DNA of 64,000 nt from Hymenoscyphus infarciens (Eukaryota; Ascomycota; Leotiomycetes; Helotiales; Helotiaceae), in NCBI GenBank assembly GCA_001414345.1, contig LLCB01000167.1, positions 60,293 through 124,292 on the forward strand. Direction: 5' to 3'. A program made the translations under genes and the position numbers. Below the pieces are notes generated by a model. The model worked only from the letters and a program-made list of their open reading frames with translations. It had not been told where the DNA came from and made no database searches. Of this stretch, positions 47,101-60,053 are shown in pieces. Position 1 is the first letter of the stretch. Each line of letters starts with the position of its first letter.

Positions 47101-49100
47101 AAGAGCGTATTATCATAGTTAAGAGTTTAGCAATTTTAGTATAACCTTTAATAAATTATCTATAAAATCTTATAAACCCTAGGTAAGACTTTATACTTAT
47201 TATAGTAGTAGGTTAGAGCTAGTTCTATAGAGGTTCTACCTTTTTAAGATTAACTTTAAGTCCTTTTATAGTTAAGATAAATCCTAAGTATTTAACTCTA
47301 GTAATACTAAATTCGCTTTTCTTAATATCTACTTAGAGTCCTACTTCTTAGAGCTAACTTAGAACCTTCTTAACTTATTCTTTATATTCTTTAATAGTAT
47401 CTAAATAAATTAAAATATCGTCTAAGTAAGTAATATAGAAGTCGTCTAGATAATCGATTAAGACGTCGTTTATATAATATTAATAAGTAGTAGAGCTATT
47501 ATAAAGTCTAAAAGAAAGAACCTTATATTTATATATACTATACCTAGTTCTAAACATAGTTATCTTTTCTAAGATAGAGTCTATCTAGATATAATAGAAA
47601 GCTTATCTTATATCTAACTTAATAAAGATTTTAGCTATTCTTATTCTTAAAAGGAGCTTATTAATTTAAGAGATTAGGTAGAGATCGTTTTAGGTTAAAG
47701 TGTTAAGCTTCTTATAATCGATATAGAACCATAGCTTATTACTATTAGCTTTTTTAATAAAGAGTACTAAAGAGGTAAAAAGGCTATTACTATTAATAAT
47801 AAACCTCTTATCTAGGTTCTCTATAAAGTACTCCTTCGTAGCTTTAAACTCTATAGTTAACTATTAATATAGAGGTAAAAAGGAGTTAGGAAGTAGTTTA
47901 TTTAAAGTAATCTTATAGTTATATTTATAGTAAGAAGAGAGCTTATCAGAAGCTACTTTTAAGAACACGTCTTTATAAAAAGAATAATATTTTAAGAGTT
48001 AGGCTTATATTAGAGCTCTTATATTATCGTTGTCTTAAAAAAGGGCTAACTTTTCGTTAATAATCTAATCTAGCTTATAAATACTAGTTATATAAAATTC
48101 TAAGTTAGGTTATTTTATATTAAAGTATATAGCGTTAATACTTATTTTATTAATAAAAGAGTATAGAGTCTAGTTTTTTAAAACTATACTAGTAGTTTAA
48201 AGAGGCTTTAAACTAGAGTTAAAGGTTAAAATTTTAAGAGGAGTTATTATTATAGATAAGAGTAATAGCTTAGCTATATTTATAAGTCTACCCTTTTTAC
48301 GTCTTTCTTATTACTAGATAGCGTACTCTCTCTAATTCGTATCTAACTAGTAATTTAAAAAGAGTTTCTAGTTCTAGCTAAAAAGTAGAAGTAAGATCTC
48401 CTTACTAAAGTAGAGAGTCGAGGGGTAATCGGCTAGCTAAGTAATCTAGCTCTTTAAGAGGTTAAGGAGGACTTTAAAGTAGTTTAACTACTTATTACTA
48501 ATAATTAGGTCTTACTATCTAAGGTCTAGGATAATAAAGGGGTAGTTATAAATATAACGTTTATCTACGTTTAGATAGAGTTATATAAACTAAGTTACCT
48601 AGCTTTTAGTACTATTATTATATCTATAAATAGATACTAAATATAGTAGTTTCTAGATCTATAAACCTATTACTTTAGATAATTAAAAGGCTAGGAGTCG
48701 ATTTAGAAATAGGTACCTATTTACTTCTATATCTACTAAAGCTTATATTTTAATACTATATCCCTATATACTAAGAGTAGTATTTATAAGAAACTGTTTT
48801 CCTCTTATAAGCTTAGAGAGGTCGAGTCTAATTAGATTATATTTATATAGGCCTAGGAAGGAATTTTTATCTAAGTCTCTTTGTTTTCCTCTTAACTTAG
48901 GTTAGAGTTAGAGTACTCTTTAAAAGGTTATTCTTTTTTAAGTTAATTATCTATCTTATTAATACTAGAAAGATTAGAGTAATTAGGTTTAAAATACCTA
49001 GGCTTACTATAATAGTAATACTTTATACTAGTAGAGACTTAGTCTATTAACGTAGTCTTAGATTTTTTACTAGTAGAAAATAGTCTAAGAGTTTATAAAA
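44200..49100 (-). pseudogene. pol remnant (RT, RNase H, integrase) of the gypsy element
   Basis: Read on the minus strand, the reverse-transcriptase active site is visible as FYITYLDDILIYLDTIKE, with the YLDD codons at 47417-47428. Downstream, 47182-47114 reads LGFIRFYR-stop-FIKGYTKIAKLL, the usual connection motif after gypsy RT (the stop stands for a likely arginine or tryptophan). At about 46230-46164 a segment with GLDYKRYIVNCRAYKYSYP corresponds to the integrase zinc-binding region with its preceding YYW motif (W now a stop). The order of these motifs is that of Ty3/gypsy pol. No intact frame longer than a few dozen codons remains. Confidence 0.85.
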
Positions 49101-49199
49101 TCTTCTAAGAGGTAGGATTAAGTCTATAAGAGAGTAGAGAGGGTTTTAGAGTTAAGCTAGGTAAGAGTTAAAAAGTACTCGTCTTTTTAAATAATAAGG

Positions 49200-50350
49200 T
49201 TATACTAATTAGTTTAGCTATAATACTAGTTATAGATAACTCTATATTTTAACGCTTCTTCTTATCTAAGGCTAAAAGATATACTACTATCTTATTAAAA
49301 TTATAATTCTAATCTCTCTTAGCTATAGTAGAGCTATCTTAAAGCTATAACATAATCTTATCCTATATCTAGTAGAATCTTTCTAACTCTAGTATTCCCT
49401 TAAATATAGCTATACTCGAGAAGTATACTCTAAAATCTAAAAAGGTTTCTCTTATATAACCCTTTCTATCTATTTATAAGGCTTAAAATTCATTTTAAGT
49501 ATTCTCCTTCTTATAACTAGTTAGGAAGTAGAAATCGAGGAGTTCGATTATATCTTATTAATCTTTAAAGGCTATATTACCTATATCTAACTTATATTAG
49601 AGCTCTAAGTAGTTCCTAGCAAGTTTTATAGTCGTCCTCTAAATAAAGGCTTTATAAGTTTTAAGTATATAGTAATAGTTAGCGTTTACTTAGAGTCTAT
49701 TATATATAGATATCTTCTATTACTTATAAGTAGGTAAAGTACTATTATTTAAAGGTTTAATTTTCTCTATAATTTTACTTTTAGTAGGTTATTAAGCTCT
49801 TAATAAGGTTTTAGCTTATAATTATAAGATAGATCGTTATAAAGGAAGAATATTAAGAGTTAAGTTTCATATCTAAAGATAGTCTAGTATAATAAGAGAG
49901 TATAAAGAAGGAGTCTAATTATTTCCTAGTAAGTATCTATTAATCTATTATATTAAATCCACTAATTAGGTAATTTAGTTATCTTACTACTAAATTCTTT
50001 TATCTTTTTCTTAGTTCTTAGCCTCTATAGTCTAAATCACTCTCTATATCTCGTCTATATTAGAGAAGTCTTAGTTATCTCTCTAGCTTCTAGGAGTAAC
50101 CTCTTTACCTTTATTACTCTAAGACTTTTTATTCTTTAGTAAGTAGTATTAAGTTAAGAACCTTTCTATAAGTACTTAACTTTATTTCTTAAAAGGGAGC
50201 TCTATACTTTAAAGTAGAGCTTAGAAAGAACCTAGAGTCGCTTCTAAGTCTAATATATTAAATATTAAAAAAGGGGAGATAAAGAAGGCGATTTAAGAGT
50301 TTTTCTAAATAACTGTTTATATTATTAACTATCTAAATCATATATAGTAA
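49200..50350 (-). pseudogene. gag-like remnant of the gypsy element
   Basis: This segment lies between pol and the right (5') LTR and shares blocks with 38040-38420 of the pol-less element. No zinc-knuckle could be read through the mutations. The call rests on position and on the shared segment. Confidence 0.5.
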
Positions 50351-50624
50351 TCCCTATACTAAGAGGGTTATTAGGATTCTTAGGAATACTTAGTATATTC
50401 TAATCTCTTAATATATAAGACACGATTTTTACTAGCTATTTATATAGATACTAAACCCTAGTATTACTAGCTATCTAGGTAGTCTCTAATTACCTAGCTA
50501 TTTAAGGATATGTTATTATAGTCCGATTCTAAGCTAAATCGAGATCGAAATAAATAGAGCGATAATAAGCTCGAAAGAGATATTATAAAAGCTATTACTA
50601 GTAAAGAAGAGTTTTTCCTTTTTA

Positions 50625-51005
50625 TATAATAGTATAAAATATATACTATAGAAGAAGAGGTATATAAGAGTACGTTTAAGACTAAATAACATAAGTAGAT
50701 ACTAGGCTCTAATACAAAAGAAAAGGAAAAACTATTCTTCTTCTATACTAAGTATAAACATCTATATATAAGAGGTTAGAGACTACTAAGTCCTAATAAG
50801 AATAATATCCGAGTCTTTTCTAATATAGCTACTAAAACAACAAGGGCTTTAAAGCTAAATATATAAGACCTTAAAGCAAAACATATAATATCTAATTCTT
50901 ACTCTCTTTAGCCTCTTCTATCTTATAAGTCGTAGGAGTATCGGCAGTCGTAGAGGTATCGGCAGTTTTACGAATGCCGACAATTCAGAATAGCGTGCTA
51001 TCATA
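50625..51005 (-). repeat. 5' LTR of the gypsy element
   Basis: It begins TATAATAGTATAAAATATAT, the RIP form of the partner LTR start, and ends GCGTGCTATCATA at 51005, followed by GTATT. The right part is better preserved than the left, the reverse of the partner LTR. Confidence 0.9.
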
Positions 51006-51010
51006 GTATT

Positions 51011-53233
51011 TAATCAAATAGATATAGAAGAGTATAGATAAGAAGATATAAATTAAAGTAAAAGATCTTTATTAATACTACTATAGTCTATAACTATTAT
51101 CTCTCTTATACTAACTTCTTAGCTTTTCCTTCTCTTCTTCTTATTACCTTTATTATCCTTCTTTTATAAATAGATTTATATATAATTTAAGTTCTTATAA
51201 CCTCTTAGTTTACTTACTTTAAAGTATATCTATAAAGAGATATTACTATTATAATTACAACTTTAATAACTCTCTCTTCCTTCTTCTCTACTACTACTAT
51301 AGCTTAGTCTTCTTATCTAATAATATTAAGTAAAGATACTCTAAAGTATCTTCTATAATTCTACCTCTCTTAATCTACCTCTACTAACTATCTTTTTCTA
51401 TTAGAATAGTACTAATTAGATTACCTTTAGCTAAGTATAATCCTTAGCTAGGCTTATAATTCTATAGTTAAAGTTATTAAGCTAAATATAGATACTCTTA
51501 CTAAATAAGAAGATTATATATATAGTATATACTAAAAAGTAATAGAACTACTTAGTAGTATTAGATTTAAAGACCTTTAGCGTCTTTTTTACTCTAATAT
51601 TTAATATACTAGCTTTCTTATTAAAGAAGATAGTACTTTTATTATTATTAATTAAAAGAGTATTATTATCTAAGTAATAGAGATCTCTTAGCTTAAATAT
51701 GTTTTATATAATTTATATTAAGTACTTCTTATACTTTAGAAAGAGGCTATTAATTATACTAAGTATATAAGAGAGAATCTTCTTACTATTATTATTTACT
51801 ACTAATATTCTTTCTAATAGATTCTCTTCTAGATTAATCTCTTTATCTATTAGTAGTACTTTCTAATAAGAAGAGAGATTAGCTTATTAAGTATTATTAA
51901 TATAAACTATCTCTTCTCTTAGTATATTAAGTTATTAGCTTTATTTATCTACTTCTTAATTAGTAACTACTAGTATAGTAATATTATCTTAATTACTTTA
52001 GCTAAGCTCTAGAACTCCTACTAGGTTACTCTAGGTAGTAGTACTAAAGTTATAAGAGTATTCTACGTTAAAATTAGCTTATAAATAGCTTTAAAAGCCT
52101 TAGAGGCTTTAAAAGTTAGAGTATTCTATACTAAAGTTACTTTAACTAAAGTTGTTTTAAGAGAAGTCTTAAGAGTATCTCTAAGAATATCTAGAGACAA
52201 AGCTCTAAGAGTATTCTCTATTAAATAGTCTCTTTATATAACTCTAGTATCTGCTATTATATCTACTTATATATCTATTAACTTAGAGATATTAGTTACC
52301 TCGAAAGAGGAGAGAGCTCTCTAGTAGTCTATTATTAGCTAGCTTATTTACTTAGACAGAGTCTTAGAGAGAGGCTTTATTAATATTATTATTATTATCG
52401 TTATCGCTATCGCCGTCGTCTCTACTTTATAAATAGAAGTCTATTCTATTATTATCTTAAGCTTAATCTTAGTTCTACTATACTTATAGCTATCTTCTTT
52501 AATAGAGCGGACAGCGAGTAACGCCGCTGTTTATAGTATTATCTTAATTAGTAGTAGCGTTCTAGGTAGTATATTATACTTATATAGCTGCTCGAGCGTT
52601 ATAGCGTACTTTGTTAACCCGTCTATTATACTCGTCGTCTTTAATATTATTATCTTCTACTAGTTAAGCTTAGAGCGTCTTAGTAGCTCTATTACTAGCC
52701 TTAGTAATAACGCTCTTATAAGCGACTTATTTACTACACTTTAGAGGTAAACTCTTAATAGAGTCTATTTATAGATAGATAGATAAGAGTGTTATTAGAT
52801 TAAAAAGAGCTTAATACTTAATATAATATTAAAAGTAATAGAAAGTGTTATTAATAGAATAGAGATTACTTAGTATAAGAGAAGATATATATACACCTCT
52901 CTGCTTATTAAGCTAATTTCTCAATTCACTATAAACCTCTTCTAAATATAAAATAGAAAAAATTGAAATTTCTTAAAAGCTTTTAATACTTAAGTAAACT
53001 ATATAATATACTTAAAAAGTAATATAAAAGTGACTTAGTAGAGAAAAAGTAAAGCTAAAGTACTTTATTTCTTAAAAACTTAGTTAATCTTCTATCTGAT
53101 TTCTAGAGAACTAAAATATTTATATAAAAGACTTATATAATAGTTGAATATTAGATTATATATAGTTATAGTATAGTATAATAGACTTTATAAAGAAGAA
53201 AGTAAGTTAATAGCTAGCTTCTAGCTATATTAG
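51011..53233. other. RIP-degraded repeat, right half of the gypsy target
   Basis: AT-rich DNA continuing the repeat interrupted by the gypsy element. A patch at about 52370-52750 keeps unusual CpG-containing words (for example ATCGTTATCGCTATCGCCGTCGTC at about 52397-52420). No reading frame is supported. Confidence 0.4.
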
Positions 53234-53568
53234 TATAATAGGTCGCTATTTAAGATTATTAGTATTTATGAAATTACTAATACTTATATACTAAGAGTAC
53301 TAATTACTAATACTTATATAACTAAAGAAATTAAAGATATTAATATCTAATATCTATATATAGAAGAGACTAAGATTTAGATATTATATATCTAGCTTTT
53401 AGCTATTATTAATTAGTAGTAGCTATATTAAGTAAGTCTTAGTTATTATAATTATTAGACCTTAGTAGTATCTAATCTTTTATATATAGATACTTCTACT
53501 TAGAATAGTAGAAACCTAATTTAGTCTTTTCTTCTATATTAGAGCTTAGTATTTATATATTATTATAG
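53234..53568 (+). repeat. LTR copy in plus orientation, right end lost
   Basis: The start TATAATAGGTCGCTATTTAAGATT matches, with mainly transitions, TGTGATAGCACGCTATTCTGAATT, the sense start of the gypsy LTR. Later parts (TATATATAGATACTTCTACTTAG and CTTTTCTTCTATATTAGAGC) match in order. It is inverted relative to the 43-51 kb element. After about 53560 the match stops. Confidence 0.6.
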
Positions 53569-54400
53569 AAAAAGAGATATTACGTAATCCCTTTTCTCTC
53601 TATATATAGTAGAGTTTTCGCTTTCTAAATTCAAGCTTCTAAGAGTGTTTTCTACTCTTAAAAGTATATAATAGTTATAAGCCCGGTTTATACTTATAGT
53701 ATACTCTATAATAATAATTATCTTCTACTTACGTATTTAATAGTATCTATTACTACGTATTTTAGAAAACGCTTCTTCGCTAGTAGTCGACTAGTATAGC
53801 GTATTAATACTCGACGTCGACGAGCTTTAAACGAGTAAGATTTAAGCTTATCTAGGTTCTTCAAAAAAGAGAATCGAGTGTAAAAAGCTTAGTAATAAGC
53901 TAGCAAAAGCCTAGTAACTAGCTAGCTACTCTAAGAAGTACTTTATAACTAAATCTTATTCGATTTAGAAGCCTAGTACTCTACGAAGCTAGTATATATA
54001 TATAATACTAGCTAATAGCTACTACCTCTATAAACGCTACCTACTTTAGCTATTATACTAGAACTAGAGCTATATAGACTAGAGCTAGAGTAAGAGATAG
54101 AAGTTAGATAGAATTAGAGAGTAGGAATCTACTTTTAAGACTACTAGAACTACTAGTAGAATAACTATAAAGAGAAGTACTTAGTTTAAGTATTATACTA
54201 AGATAAAGAAATTAGAGAGCTATTAGTTAAAGAGTCTTTTATAATCTAGAGTAAGTTATAAGTCTAGAAAGCTATTACTTTCCTAGATCTAAGAGATATA
54301 TTATATAAAAAGAGATATTATATAAACTATTTTCTCTATATAAATAGTAGAGTTTTTGCCTTCTAAATTCAAGCTTCTTAGAGCGTTTCCTACTCTTAAA
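53569..54400 (+). repeat. Pair of direct repeats about 738 bp apart
   Basis: A block of about 95 bp with AGTAGAGTTTT(C/T)GC, TTCTAAATTCAAGCTTCT and CTACTCTTAAAA occurs at 53569-53664 and again at 54307-54400. The DNA between is AT-rich. The pair could be the LTRs of a small element or a plain duplication. Confidence 0.65.
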
Positions 54401-57400
54401 AAGACGTAATATATATATTATTCTATTATAATTAGTAGTTGAATCTTAGATTTTAAATCTATTTATTTATAACTCTATACTTTAGAATTATATAATATAA
54501 TATATAAAGTAAAAGATATATATCTAAATAGGTAGATTTATAGATCTAATTAAGAAGAGTACTTTAAAAAAAGAATTAAATTAATAAAGAATTAAATTAA
54601 TAGCTCTTAAACTAGCTTTACTATTTCTACTATAGTTAATATTATTAAAAGTAACTTATAGCTCTGCTATAGATATTTTAGTATAACTATACTTAAAACA
54701 CGCTTTTCGCGACGCGTCTAAACTTATATCTCTATTATAATTATATAAAATACTACTTCTATATACTTTCTTAAGCGCTATCTCTAGGAATCGACGTTAT
54801 ATAACTAATCTCTTACTCTTTAAATAAGACTATATTATAGAATAAAGACGAAGAGATATAACTTTTAAGAAGATTATTATTAATCTTTAAGTAGCTAGAA
54901 TAATAGTCTATAAGACTATATAAAGAGAAAGAATCTTCTAAAATCTAGCTACTTCTCTATTTATATTTATATTAACTTTTATAATATCTTTTACTTTATA
55001 CGTTCTCTATTAAATACTATCTACTTATAAGTTCGCTACTACCTAGATAAGCTTATAAGTAACGATACTATCTACTACTACCTCTTATAATATAATATTA
55101 TAATTTAGTAAGCTAAGAAGTGTCTATTTCTTATAGACTAAGTAGTAGCTAAACGACTTACTTAGTATATTAAATAGTATTATTAGAATATAGAAGACTT
55201 TAGTCTTATTATATAGAGTAGCGAGTATTTAGTAGAGTAGAGATAGAGTAAAGATATAGAATAAGTATTTTATATACTAGACTAGAAGTAGAATAAGAAG
55301 ATAATCTAGATCGATAAGTCTTCTTAGAACTTATTAGTTATAGTCTAGAGCTACTTTTAAGACTCTAGAAAGTCTACTTTATATATAATAGATAGAGACT
55401 TTATAGCAAAGAAGTATAGATACTTAGCGAGCTTCTATTTTAAGGCTTTAGAGATATAAGTAGCTCTAGACTTTAAAAGATTCGACGATAAGAGCTTCTA
55501 ATTTATATATAATAATATCTCTATCTATACTACTTATAAAGTCTAAAGTTAGTTTAGAGATAGAGCTATAATAGTTCTTCTATAGCTCTCTTACTTCTTT
55601 AGTCTTAATCTAATTAAGTATATCTAGTAAGTTTTTAAAAAACTTCTTAAAAAGTACTTTCTAGACTTAAGTAGTAAGAGAGAAGATAATATTAAGACTA
55701 TAAAGAAGGCTCTTAAGAAGTATTAGACTATAATTCCTAAGAAGACTTTTAATAAACTATATAAAGTATATCTAGAAGAGTAGTAGCTTATATTAAGACT
55801 AGAGATTAGTATACTAAATACTAGAATCTATAAACACTTTAATATAAATTCTAGTAAGCTATTTTAAAAAGCTAACTTCTAAAAATATATATATCTAATT
55901 CTTAGTATTTTAGCTTTCCCCGCCTTAGTTAGCCTAGTACTCTAGAGAGAATAGGCTATCTCCTTCTATTAGAAAAGAAGAGAATAGGCTAAATTAGATA
56001 AGAGAGATACTAAATTAGAATAGAAGAGGTACGAAAGACTAAAAGAGAGAGCTAAGTAAGAAGAGATACTAAGAAGAATAGAATAGAATAGGAAGTATAT
56101 AAGTAAAAAGTATTAAAATAAGTAAAAAGTAATAAAAAGTACTAATATTATAGACTAATCTAAGAAGTATTAAGAATAATAATATTATTAAAGCTACTAA
56201 AAGACGAGATATTATATCTAAATTATATATTATTCTAATAGATTAGTAATAACCTAATTCTCTTTATTCTACTACTTACCTTCTAAGTTCTTTTCTCTCT
56301 ACTTCTCTTATAACTTTTAATCTATAATAATCTACGCTTAAAAGTACTAAGTTATCTCTATTATATTAGATTAAAAGCGATTCCTTTACTCTATAATAAG
56401 TAGTTTTACTTAAGAGAATACTCTCTTATAATTACTACTTATTATAAGAATTAAAGCTATATCTAATCCTAAGTAAGTAAGGTAATATATAGCTTTTAAC
56501 TTAAGTATATAATACTAGTTTTAAGATAAACTTTTATATATATTAAGAAAGAAGAGCTTTTAGTAGAACTATATATTAAGAGGATTATTCTCTATAGAGT
56601 TATCTATTATAACTATATCTATAGCTCTTTTAAAGTTATTTAGTAACTAAGCTCTTTTACCTCTTATATTATTATCTTAAGATATTATAAGATTCTTATA
56701 CTCTATCTAAACCTCTTTAATATATCTATTAGCTTATAATATCTATAAATCTAGATAGTTTATATCTTTCTACTAACTTATATTCTCTTATTTATACTAA
56801 AACTACTTAAACTTTATTTTAAAAGTAATTATAATTAAGATATAATATACTAAAGTCTTCTTAGTTTTAAAGAAGTATTTAGTAATCTTTATCTAGTAAT
56901 TATTAAAGTACTAGTAGATATAATCTTCGTTATTTTATATCTTAAATTCGTTTTATATATTATTTATATACTTTATTAATCTATTTAAGATAATAAGATA
57001 ATTAGAAGCTATACCTTATTTAGTAGACTATTTAGTACTCTATATATATTATATAGTTATAAAAAGGCTTTAGAATTTATATAACTTCTTTAAAAGTATT
57101 CTAATTACTAGGAGTAAGGATATTATAAGATAATTAAGTATTATAATTATCTTATTATTATTTAGCTTAGTTAGCTTTTACTTTATAATTACTCTTATAG
57201 ATAGTACTAGAGTTATATAAGTAAAATAAGTCGATTTAGGTCTATACTTATAAAGTATACTAGATTATAGAATAAACGGAATTCAACTAAGTAGTATTAT
57301 CTCTTACTAATTATAAGTAATTATAAGACTTCTTAAAAGCTATAGAATCGTTCTCTATAGCTTAGAATTATTAGCGTTATTAAGATAATATTATAAAACT

Positions 57401-57834
57401 TACTAATAGAGCTACGCTTTTACTAGATATTTAGCTTCTTAATTAAATTAGAATTTAATTTAGTATTATTACTTTCTACTTTAAAGGTATTAAATTTAGC
57501 TTTAATAAAGAAGGCTTTTGTTTTAAGATTTATAATATATCTAAAGTATTATAAACGTTATACTTTTTTTTATTTAAGAGTAAGATAAGATAAGAACCTC
57601 TTAGTAATAATATCTAGATAATTGTTATTATTTAATACGTTATTAGTTATAAACTAGCCTACTTTATACTCTCTATTATACTTCTTAATAACTTATATAA
57701 TTAACTCTACTTAATTCTCTTCTATATAAGCGCTTTTAAGTTATTAGATTATAATAAGAGTTTAAAAGTAATATTTAAAGTTAGCTAGAAAGTACTAACT
57801 TTTAAGGCTTAGAAGTCTATAAAACTAGGACTTT
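54401..57834. other. RIP-degraded AT-rich DNA
   Basis: Stops in all frames and no legible motif. It is probably one or more old transposons of the family whose right part is seen at 59340-60053. Confidence 0.4.
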
Positions 57835-57993
57835 CTAGTTAAGTTTAGAGTTTATTTTCTTAATAACTACTATACTTATTTATAATATTTTTATATTATT
57901 AAATAGCTCTAGTTTAAGGCTATTTAAAAGTTTAAAAATATTATAAAGAAGTATAGTAGTTATTAAGAAAACAAACTATTAGTTCTAAACTAG
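57835..57993. repeat. Long inverted repeat (foldback hairpin)
   Basis: Arms 57835-57907 and 57919-57993 are near-perfect reverse complements with only an 11-base loop. They share TTTTCTTAATAACTACTATACTT as the central part. In RNA or single-stranded DNA this gives a stem of about 70 bp. Arms differ by a few transitions and small indels. Confidence 0.9.
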
Positions 57994-59339
57994 TTTATAA
58001 TATTTTAAGAATACTAAGATCTATTATCTAGCTAGGATTAGAGCCTATATACGCTCTAATATCTTAGACTTAAGCTATACTATATAATTAAAATTAAATT
58101 AATAATACTATTAAAGTAATAACTTTCTAGATATTTAAGTAGTATATTATAAGAGCTACTTAAATATCTAAAAAGGAATTAAATTAGTATAGTAGATAAT
58201 AAGAAAATAATATTAATAGAAGAGGTAGACTTATATATATTAAGCTAGGAATAATACTACTTATTAACTAGTTTCTTCTACTCTTATTAATATAGTATAC
58301 TACTACTTCTATTAGTATAAGATAATTAATTAACGTCTAGAGATTAAAAGAGAAGTATATCTTACTAATTACTTAGTATAGATCCTCTTTTATATACTAC
58401 TTCTAATACTTAAATATATTAATAATCTACTCTTATATTATACTAGAAAAGCGAGAGAGTAACTTATAAATAGAAGAGTATATAGTCTAGAGAAGCTCTA
58501 TAAATATACTACTAATAGTAATAGATATCGATAATTAGTATACTATAATCTAGATAATTAGTATATTCTTAAAAGGTTTAAATTTAATATCTAAGACGAG
58601 ATATACTACTCTCTTCTTCTCTCTATAAGTCGTTATATTTATAATATTAGTAATAACCTCTTCTTTTATTAAATACTCTTATAAAGTCTTTCTACTATCT
58701 CTTATAATACTATACTTCTTTTAAAGATATATTACTTAATTCTCTAAATTCGCTATAAAATACTAAACGTTAGAGTACTAAATATACTTCTAAAAGCGTC
58801 TATTATACTAGTATTAGCTTTTAGAGTTAGAATCTTAAAGTTAGTAGTATATTAATTATAAACACTCTCTTTTAAAGGTTTAAACTAACCTTTACTTATA
58901 TAGATTAATTCTAAAACATATTTCTAGTACTATATACTCTTCTTCGACTTTTTAAGTCTATATAAATCGTACTTAATATAGTAGAAGCGACCTCTCTTCT
59001 CTTAGTACTTTCTAGAGATTTAAGCTAAAATAAGCTTAAATATAGTATTATATACTACCTCTTTAAGTATATATATTAATAGTACTTCTTATCTAGAGAG
59101 TATAGATGTTTTACTAGATATTACTATTATAAGGTCGGATTTGCTATTATTAATAATAATTACCTTAAATAATTAAAAAGAAGAAGAGGTAGATTAAGAA
59201 GAGGTAGACTAAGAGAGAGTAGGTGTTTAGATACTAGCTAGGCTAGAACGTCTATAGAAAAAAGAGTAGCTTATATTAGTAATAATTAGAATAATAAATA
59301 ATAAGAGAAGTAATATATAATATATATATCTTTTATTAT
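57994..59339. other. RIP-degraded AT-rich DNA
   Basis: No gene or legible motif. Stops occur frequently in all frames. Confidence 0.4.
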
Positions 59340-60053
59340 TATATAGTATAAGTATTAGAGAGTATAATTAATATTATTAATATATTATTTAGAAACTAGT
59401 TAAAGCTTAAATATAAGAGCTTACGTCTATTAGAGTAAATAGTACTAAATTAAGTACTCTATTAAGTACTTAATTTACTATAGTAAAACCCTTGTTTTTA
59501 GATACTAATTAAAGACTAATATTATATACTTTTCTTAGATAGTACTATTTCTACTAAATCTACTAATAACACTATAAATAATATATTTAAGGCTAGTATA
59601 TACTCTATCTAGCCTTCTCTATAAGCTAGAAAAGGCTACTCTAATACTTTAGATAAGAAAGAATAGATAGAATAAATTTTAGAATAGAATTAGAGTAGCT
59701 AGGAGAAGTAATATATTAGAATAGAATTAGACGGAATAGTCTTAAAATAGAGACAGAAGAGAGAAGAATTATTAAAGTAGAATAGAATAATAGATTAGAC
59801 GGCGAAATCTAAAACACTACTAATTCTTAGCTATTTTAGACTAGAAATAGTAAAGTTCTTAATAAAAGAAGTAGTAGGAGAAATAAAGAGATACTAGCTC
59901 GCTTAATAAAAATTCTAAGACTTCTATAGTAGTTTTATATATAAGATATAGAAGGTTTATTTTTAGGTTTTATTACGCGAGTTATTAAATAGTATTCTAA
60001 TAATATATTTAGTTAAAATACTATAGTATACTACTAATAATACTAGTCGGCTA
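59340..60053. mobile_element. Second copy of the 17.9-20.9 kb repeat family, partial
   Basis: 59340-59520 matches 18110-18300 and 59945-60050 matches 20690-20870, in the same order, but with about 0.4 kb between the matching parts instead of 2.4 kb. This copy is therefore shortened inside. Its right end (AGTATTATTAGTAGTATACTATAG on the minus strand) resembles the end at 20877. Ordinary composition returns gradually after 60060. Confidence 0.55.

Larger units (their letters stand above)
43165..51005 (-). mobile_element. Full-length Ty3/gypsy LTR retrotransposon, RIP-inactivated
   Basis: The LTRs are 43165-43545 and 50625-51005, each 381 bp. The 5-bp duplication GTATT stands at 43160-43164 and 51006-51010. 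In their first 18 bases the two LTRs differ at six positions, all C/T or G/A changes in the same direction, which fits RIP. The sense strand is minus: the purine tract lies inside the left LTR (43546 onward), gag lies near the right LTR, and the readable motifs of pol lie between. Order gag, RT, RNase H, integrase identifies Ty3/gypsy rather than copia. Stops are frequent throughout, so the element cannot move by itself. Confidence 0.9.

Noticed and set aside
53790..60053. One large hAT-like element with ends TAGTCGACTAGTAT and TAGCCGACTAGTAT
   Set aside because: The two ends match over about 14 bases but no 8-bp target duplication was found, so the limits cannot be supported.
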